This document shows, in pieces, positions 6,813 to 10,011 of a stretch of 10,011 nucleotides of DNA. The translations under genes and the position numbers were made by a program. Every line of letters starts with the position of its first letter. Within the stretch, counting starts at the first letter, position 1. Location of the stretch: NCBI GenBank assembly GCA_025937665.1, contig JAICQW010000057.1:1-10011 (forward strand), given 5' to 3'. The DNA is from Nitrososphaeraceae archaeon. Lineage in GTDB: Archaea > Thermoproteota > Nitrososphaeria > Nitrososphaerales > Nitrososphaeraceae. Under the pieces are notes generated by a model. It was not told where the DNA came from and searched no databases. It worked only from the letters and a program-made list of their open reading frames with translations.

Positions 6813-7206
6813 TACAGTCAATAAACTTGCCGGCACACTGAAAAGGTCCAGCGGGCAACTAAATATACTTATCAAGGACCATGTGGCTCTTTCAATTACT
6901 CTAGGAAGCAATATACAATTGAACATTCACGACGCTTCGATCTTAGATGGAGTGGGGAATAATAAAAGTGACAAAAGTCTTTTTGATAAGTTAAAAACAG
7001 CGCAAAAATTGGGGGAAATATTAAACAGTAACGGCCTAAGCATATCTGTGTTGAGAAAGGGAAAAAAGGCATTTACCATAGGGAGGGACGCTACTCCAAC
7101 TATCAGTTCTATTCTCACCGGTAGTGACGATATCCAAATAGATAGTGTCACACAAACTGCAAAATTAGGAAAAGATATTATCAAGAAAAATAATACCGAT
7201 AAATAG
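6778..7206 (+). CDS. Uncharacterised 142-aa alpha/beta protein, second of an overlapping pair
   Basis: This gene starts at ATG 6778 inside its upstream neighbour (35-nt overlap). No Shine-Dalgarno is visible, so translation probably depends on coupling; TTG 6799 is an alternative start that would shorten the overlap. Residues 26-57 look like beta strands (GQLNILIKDHVALSITLG, SNIQLNIHDASIL). A helix follows (SLFDKLKTAQKLGEILNSNG), then a strand pair (LSISVLRKGKKAFTIGRDA). The segment 'helix-NGLSISV-K-KAFTIG' loosely recalls small actinobacterial proteins with a 'GLTLTV...LLTLG' core, but this is a memory-based impression only. It is cytoplasmic by composition, with a Lys/Asn-rich tail. Function is unknown. 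The overlap suggests a conserved two-gene unit. Confidence 0.75.
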   Translation: MSDPNQILQKTDTVNKLAGTLKRSSGQLNILIKDHVALSITLGSNIQLNIHDASILDGVGNNKSDKSLFDKLKTAQKLGEILNSNGLSISVLRKGKKAFTIGRDATPTISSILTGSDDIQIDSVTQTAKLGKDIIKKNNTDK

Positions 7207-7311
7207 CATGATGGGGCCGTTCTAGAATGTGGAAACTAATGAAGTACATTCAAATCTATGGCGGGACAACTTTCTTACAGAATAGAATCGAAAAAATTGA
7301 ATGTTGTCAAA

Positions 7312-7434
7312 ATGGCAGAAGAGAGTGACCTTTGCTCTTGTGGACATGCTAGAATTGACCACCAGCATTTGTTAGGTACAAAAGTTAGATATCCATGCTT
7401 AAAATGCGATTGTCCCAATTTTAAAGGGAAATAA
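7312..7434 (+). CDS. Tiny zinc-finger-like protein, about 40 aa
   Basis: From ATG 7312 the product is 40 residues: MAEESDLCSCGHARIDHQHL, a short linker, then YPCLKCDCPNFKGK. It has CxC near residues 8-10, and C29-x2-C32-x-C34 with histidines at 12, 17 and 19 between them. This layout suits one zinc site and resembles other very small archaeal 'CxCGH...CxxCxC' proteins. The frame is open upstream to ATG 7258, giving a 58-aa version with an 18-residue extension; neither start has a clear Shine-Dalgarno or TATA box, so the start is uncertain. It lies about 100 nt after the overlapping pair and could be on the same transcript. It is probably cytoplasmic. It is too short for ordinary gene callers. 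Confidence 0.6.
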   Translation: MAEESDLCSCGHARIDHQHLLGTKVRYPCLKCDCPNFKGK

Positions 7435-7599
7435 ATTAATCACGACAATTAAGGACAGCCATTCGTTTGCGCTTATTTTTAGCCTTTGTTGCACACCTAT
7501 TTACAGATGGTAGATACCAGAACCATTAATGCCGCGTGATTCCGTTCGGCTGAACGCTCTATAAATCAAAAAGATCATCATGAGGAAGCCATCCTCGCC

Positions 7600-7821
7600 G
7601 TGATAAGTTATATCCAAGGTCTAGACGTCATCATATCCTTGCAGTTAGTTGACTGTTACACTTTACCATATACCACGATGTTCCCCACTATAGATTTCTA
7701 TCAAATAATGAGGGCATTTGATAAGAGCAAACCAACATTCATTGAGGTAACACGCGCTAGGACATTCAAGAAGAAATTTGGTTTTTACGGATACCAAATG
7801 TTGAAGTTGCTCCTTCATTAA
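7600..7821 (+). CDS. Doubtful 73-aa hypothetical ORF, possibly a nonsense-mutated remnant
   Basis: The GTG at 7600 opens a 73-residue frame ending ARTFKKKFGFYGYQMLKLLL. A TATA-like CTCTATAAAT at 7556-7565 could give a leader of about 10 nt. However, the same frame continues upstream without a break to TGA 7537-7539. Beyond that single stop it reaches ATG 7507 (MVDTRTINAA, stop, FRSAERSINQKDHHEEAILA), so the ancestral gene may have had about 104 codons and died by one nonsense change. Composition is aromatic-rich without a clear domain, signal peptide or membrane helix. I recognise no family. The bases 7435-7599 otherwise hold nothing I can name. Confidence 0.3.
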   Translation: MISYIQGLDVIISLQLVDCYTLPYTTMFPTIDFYQIMRAFDKSKPTFIEVTRARTFKKKFGFYGYQMLKLLLH

Positions 7822-7840
7822 AAATCATATTCTAATTTTA

Positions 7841-7857
7841 TTTTTGTATCGAAAAAA
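7841..7857. terminator. Back-to-back T-run terminators between convergent genes
   Basis: T5 at 7841-7845 would end plus-strand transcripts from the 7600 region. A6 at 7852-7857 gives U6 on the minus strand 32 nt after the stop of the secreted peptide gene. Confidence 0.45.
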
Positions 7858-7888
7858 TGAGGGATTTGAACCGATGTATTCGCAATTC

Positions 7889-8104
7889 TTATTCGGTTTG
7901 GTTCATTGTGCCTACAATCGCGCTCATATTTTGAGCATCCTCAAGCGAGGAACTGGCGTTGGTTAGATTGATAACCGCACCCGTTGTACCGTTACCCATA
8001 TTGTTGGGAGGAGTGTCTTCGGATTGTGCATTGGTGGTTCCTATTGTTGTTCCAACCATAGTAAGAGACAACAACATTAGTATCCATAGAAAGTTTGTCA
8101 TCAT
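7889..8104 (-). CDS. Small secreted peptide rich in N-glycosylation sequons, 71 aa
   Basis: This protein has a classical signal peptide: MMTNF, a hydrophobic core to about residue 20, and likely cleavage around TTNAQ at 27. The mature part is only about 44 residues, with no cysteine or domain, and carries five N-x-S/T sequons (NGT, NLT, NAS, NMS, NQT). It is probably exported and glycosylated, free or attached to the cell surface; its function is unknown. ATG 8104 and ATG 8101 are adjacent; the first is chosen. No Shine-Dalgarno is seen. A TATA-like GTTATAAC around 8144-8151 would give a leader of about 20 nt. It is convergent with the doubtful ORF ending at 7821 and divergent from the DUF2795 gene at 8286. 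Confidence 0.65.
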   Translation of the reverse strand: MMTNFLWILMLLSLTMVGTTIGTTNAQSEDTPPNNMGNGTTGAVINLTNASSSLEDAQNMSAIVGTMNQTE

Positions 8105-8285
8105 ACAAAAGAGGCCAATAAGTTATTTATCACTTCAACTAACTGTTATAACTTTAACCTACTGTACTGTGTGTTTATAGTTGGTTATTTAAAGGCAAGT
8201 CAAATTATTAAATTAAAATTTATTGATACCACTTAATCTGAAACTATTAAAAAACATATTGCTGATTCTATATTAGAAAGAAAAA

Positions 8286-8780
8286 ATGGAACGGTCAAAA
8301 AAAATTGAAGCCGTAAGACATACGGCTGAAAACGATCGCGATTCTGTTCATAAAGCAGTGAAAAAAGCAAGTGAAGATTCAAATTTTATTTCCCAAGTTG
8401 TGGACCAACTTGAGACCTTGAAATTCCCTGCTTACAAACATCAGATTTTGAATTTTATCCAAAACAAATCTTCGGACAATAATACTATAGGATTGTTAAA
8501 ATCTTTGAACGATGCAGTTTTGTTTCAAGATAAATATGCTGTGAAGCAAGGATTAGAGCAAGAAAATTCAGAATCAAAACAACAGAATCAAATTTCCGAA
8601 AATACGAGAAAATACCTGGAAGTCAAACACCCAGATAAAACTCAGAGGCGCAAAGATTACCCGGAAACTCCTGCGACCGCGATGAAGAATTACATATGCA
8701 ATTTTTGTGGAAAGGATTTCCAAAGTAAGGACCAATTAACAAAGCATGAAGAATTTGAATACAAAGAAAAATCCAGTTAA
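8286..8780 (+). CDS. DUF2795-like protein with a C-terminal, incomplete C2H2 zinc finger
   Basis: The product is 164 residues. Residues 33-92 match the DUF2795 pattern, a small helical fold (QLETLKFPAYKHQILNFIQ, then GLLKSLNDAVLFQDKYAV). Residues 93-132 are a polar linker. Residues 136-160 are a classical C2H2 finger up to the first histidine: YICNFCGKDF, C138-x2-C141-x12-H154. The second histidine is absent; Y159 (codon TAC 8760-8762) stands where a His is expected, which a single CAC-to-TAC change would explain. DUF2795 function is unknown; with a finger a nucleic-acid or protein-binding role is plausible. ATG 8286 is the only good start; CTATTAAAAA at 8244-8253 is a candidate TATA box for a leader of about 10 nt. 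No neighbour suggests an operon. Confidence 0.75.
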   Translation: MERSKKIEAVRHTAENDRDSVHKAVKKASEDSNFISQVVDQLETLKFPAYKHQILNFIQNKSSDNNTIGLLKSLNDAVLFQDKYAVKQGLEQENSESKQQNQISENTRKYLEVKHPDKTQRRKDYPETPATAMKNYICNFCGKDFQSKDQLTKHEEFEYKEKSS

Positions 8781-8812
8781 CTGTATTTTGTTGCTCGTCA
8801 ACATTGATTTAG

Positions 8813-8822
8813 AAATATATAT
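8813..8822 (+). promoter_or_regulatory. TATA box of the dead Lrp-type gene
   Basis: AAATATATAT is centred about 27 nt before ATG 8845, a leaderless arrangement. The promoter appears intact although the gene it served is broken. Confidence 0.5.
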
Positions 8823-8844
8823 CTCGTAGGGCGTTAGATGCAGG

Positions 8845-9339
8845 ATGCGTTACCTAGAAGCCCAACCCGATTTTAGGCTATCAGGACTCGATAGACGAAT
8901 TTTGAAAATTTTATTTGAGCCTAATAAATAGACACAATCAACCCGGAGCTTATCTGCAAAGTTAGGAGTGCCTGTTACTACGATTAGAAGAAGGCAAAAA
9001 CGTCAAGAAAGCCAATTTCTTAAAATCGCCTATGTGCTAGACATTGAGAAATTTGGCTGGAGACGTGTGGACTTTTTCATTTCAATAAAAGTCGGACTAG
9101 TTGATTCTGTAGCCAACAAACTACTCGAACAAAATGATGTGACTTAGGTCGGCAAAAGTGTAGGGGGTCATACAATTGATTTGAGAATAGAGACTCTTGT
9201 TAAAGACAATGTAGTTTTTGCTTGACCTGCTTAAAGAAATAAAGGGCACGATGAAGTAAATGAAGTTGTATGGAGTGAAATTGTCAGTGTAGTAGGACGA
9301 AAAATATCAATTCCCTCTTCAATCATCGACCAAATTTGA
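8845..9339 (+). pseudogene. Lrp/AsnC-family transcription regulator pseudogene
   Basis: One frame from ATG 8845 to TGA 9337-9339 spells a full-length Lrp/AsnC-type regulator of about 164 codons. A winged helix-turn-helix comes first (LSGLDRRILKILFEPN, SLSAKLGVPVTTIRRRQKR), then a RAM/ACT-like ligand domain (DFFISIKVGLVDSVANKLL, VGKSVGGHTIDLRIETLV, VNEVVWSEIVSVVGRKI). It is broken by TAG at 8929-8931 (codon 29) and TAG at 9145-9147 (codon 101). The frame also slips +1 near 9221-9224 to read DLLKEIKG and returns near 9248-9250, which leaves TGA and TAA in the original frame. Sequence between lesions is well preserved, so inactivation is recent. The family normally forms DNA-binding dimers that sense small ligands. 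Such regulators are numerous in these archaea, so a paralog may supply the function. Confidence 0.88.
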
Positions 9340-9441
9340 GTATGGTTATGAGTTCAGGATAAGTAGGAAAAAGTTCCGATAAATCATTCACTGTATTCTG
9401 AGTCCTCCTATTAAGACTTGTTGTGTATTAGTTATTATAAA

Positions 9442-9708
9442 ATGAATCGTAATGTAGTGTCTGCCATTAAACGGCAAATTCTGTTTCTAATACTTGGTAC
9501 AATAACTGGAATATTAATGTCTTATTTCGTGGGCTTCGCTGTAACCTTAATCGTCAACTCTATAATGTGGTATCTAATATCGCTTTTTGTCTACAAACTC
9601 GTATGGAAAGAGAATGTGTTGACGGATCAAATTGTTATTTTGAAATATATCCTTAGCAGAACAAAAGAACAAAAAAATACAAACCTAAAGACATCATTAG
9701 AGCATTAA
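9442..9708 (+). CDS. Small two-helix membrane protein, 88 aa
   Basis: From ATG 9442 the product begins MNRNVVSAIKRQ and has two hydrophobic segments: about residues 13-35 (ILFLILGTITGILMSYFVGF) and 37-58 (LIVNSIMWYLISLFVYKLVW), separated by only a few residues. A charged tail of about 30 residues follows. The positive N-terminus and Lys-rich C-terminus suggest both ends are cytoplasmic. TTG 9418 would extend the frame by eight residues. TTATTATAAA at 9431-9440 lies directly before ATG 9442; if it is the TATA box, initiation would fall near GTG 9457, giving a leaderless form five residues shorter. Function is unknown and no family is recognised. It stands alone after the Lrp pseudogene. Confidence 0.65.
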   Translation: MNRNVVSAIKRQILFLILGTITGILMSYFVGFAVTLIVNSIMWYLISLFVYKLVWKENVLTDQIVILKYILSRTKEQKNTNLKTSLEH

Positions 9709-9921
9709 ATAAACATTAATTTCCAACGCCGATGGAACTTGATGGTTTGAGACTATTGATCCAATCAGAGTGTATAACCATCTACTAACCTAAGAGCAAA
9801 ATTATAAAAAAATTCAAATCTGATCTAGGTATGAGATGAAATGAAGGTTATTAGTCAATTTTATCATTTAACTGTTATCAAGATCTCAATCGTTAAATCG
9901 AATGTTGTTATAATATTGTAT
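9709..9921. other. Intergenic AT-rich stretch
   Basis: No RNA gene or ORF can be supported here. A TATA-like AAATTATAAAAA lies at about 9798-9809. In-frame ATG 9841 upstream of the next gene would add 27 residues to it, but that extension looks unlike protein. Confidence 0.3.
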
Positions 9922-10011
9922 ATGAATGAAACAATAGATTGGCAGAACGTCATAAAAAAAGAAGCCAGGGGATTGGACGACTACGATTTGGGTGAAGTTC
10001 AAGAAGTAAAT
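9922..10011 (+). CDS. PRC-barrel/DUF2171-like protein, N-terminal fragment
   Basis: ATG 9922 opens a frame that runs off the window after 30 codons. It begins MNETIDWQNVIKKEARGL, and DLGEVQEVN follows shortly after. A 'VIKKEARG..D.DLGEVQEV' opening is the first two strands of PRC-barrel or DUF2171-type domains, small beta-barrel proteins common in these archaea, with roles ranging from RNA processing to stress response. Too little is present to choose a function. In-frame ATG 9841 exists upstream, but its 27 extra codons resemble untranslated leader. A GTTATAAT at 9907-9914 is too close to serve this ATG, so the promoter is unclear. Confidence 0.6.
   Translation, partial: MNETIDWQNVIKKEARGLDDYDLGEVQEVN

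Noticed and set aside
7861..7872. A complete tRNA gene on the minus strand
   Set aside because: The T-stem does not pair beyond two base pairs, and no anticodon or acceptor arms can be found around it.
8929..9147. TAG codons in the Lrp-type gene as pyrrolysine codons
   Set aside because: The same gene also has two frameshifts, regulators of this family have no known pyrrolysine, and no other gene in the window shows in-frame TAG use.
9836..9924. ATG 9841 as the start of the PRC-barrel-like gene
   Set aside because: The extra 27 codons look like leader sequence, and the domain pattern begins right after ATG 9922. It cannot be fully excluded.
1..10011. CRISPR arrays, rRNA genes, insertion sequences
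   Set aside because: No regularly spaced repeats, rRNA-like stretches, transposase motifs or terminal inverted repeats were seen.

Overview
The window looks like chromosomal DNA of an archaeon of the Nitrososphaerota (Thaumarchaeota), probably a soil lineage near Nitrososphaera or Nitrosocosmicus. This placement is inferred from: an AT-rich genome; an archaeal Elp3 next to a class I lysyl-tRNA synthetase; an archaeal RPA with three OB folds; TATA boxes about 26 nt upstream of start codons (leaderless mRNAs); an exported protein with an Excalibur-type C-terminus; a small DUF2795/zinc-finger protein; and a dead Lrp/AsnC-type regulator. No database search was possible, so family names rest on recognised motifs.

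Positions 1-4270 (+) form a dense housekeeping block. It holds the 3' two thirds of elp3 (tRNA U34 modification), then lysS four nucleotides downstream with its Shine-Dalgarno inside the elp3 end, then after about 170 nt an RPA-like single-stranded-DNA-binding protein. This last protein very probably starts at a TTG preceded by GGAGGT. lysS and the RPA gene use the same 10-nt SD-to-start spacing.

Positions 4456-5412 (-) encode a large secreted, Gln-rich, low-complexity protein with a C-terminal calcium-loop (Excalibur-like) domain. It runs convergently to the RPA gene. Its long upstream region carries a GC-rich hairpin next to a TATA box.

Positions 5650-9708 are a gene-poor stretch of very small proteins and decayed genes. 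They include a 58-aa cysteine-rich protein (-); a divergent, broken ferritin-like (DUF892-like) gene; a 55-aa acidic protein; a leaderless two-gene unit of unknown proteins overlapping by 35 nt; a 40-aa CxC/CxxC zinc-type protein; a doubtful ORF with an in-frame stop upstream; a small secreted sequon-rich peptide (-); a DUF2795 plus zinc-finger protein whose last zinc ligand is missing; an Lrp/AsnC pseudogene with two TAG codons and a compensating pair of frameshifts behind an apparently intact leaderless promoter; and a two-helix membrane protein. A PRC-barrel/DUF2171-like gene begins at 9922 and runs off the window.

No convincing new multi-gene defence or metabolic system was found. The best leads are the overlapping pair at 6504-7206, the two decayed genes with readable ancestral frames, and the very small zinc proteins that standard length cut-offs miss.
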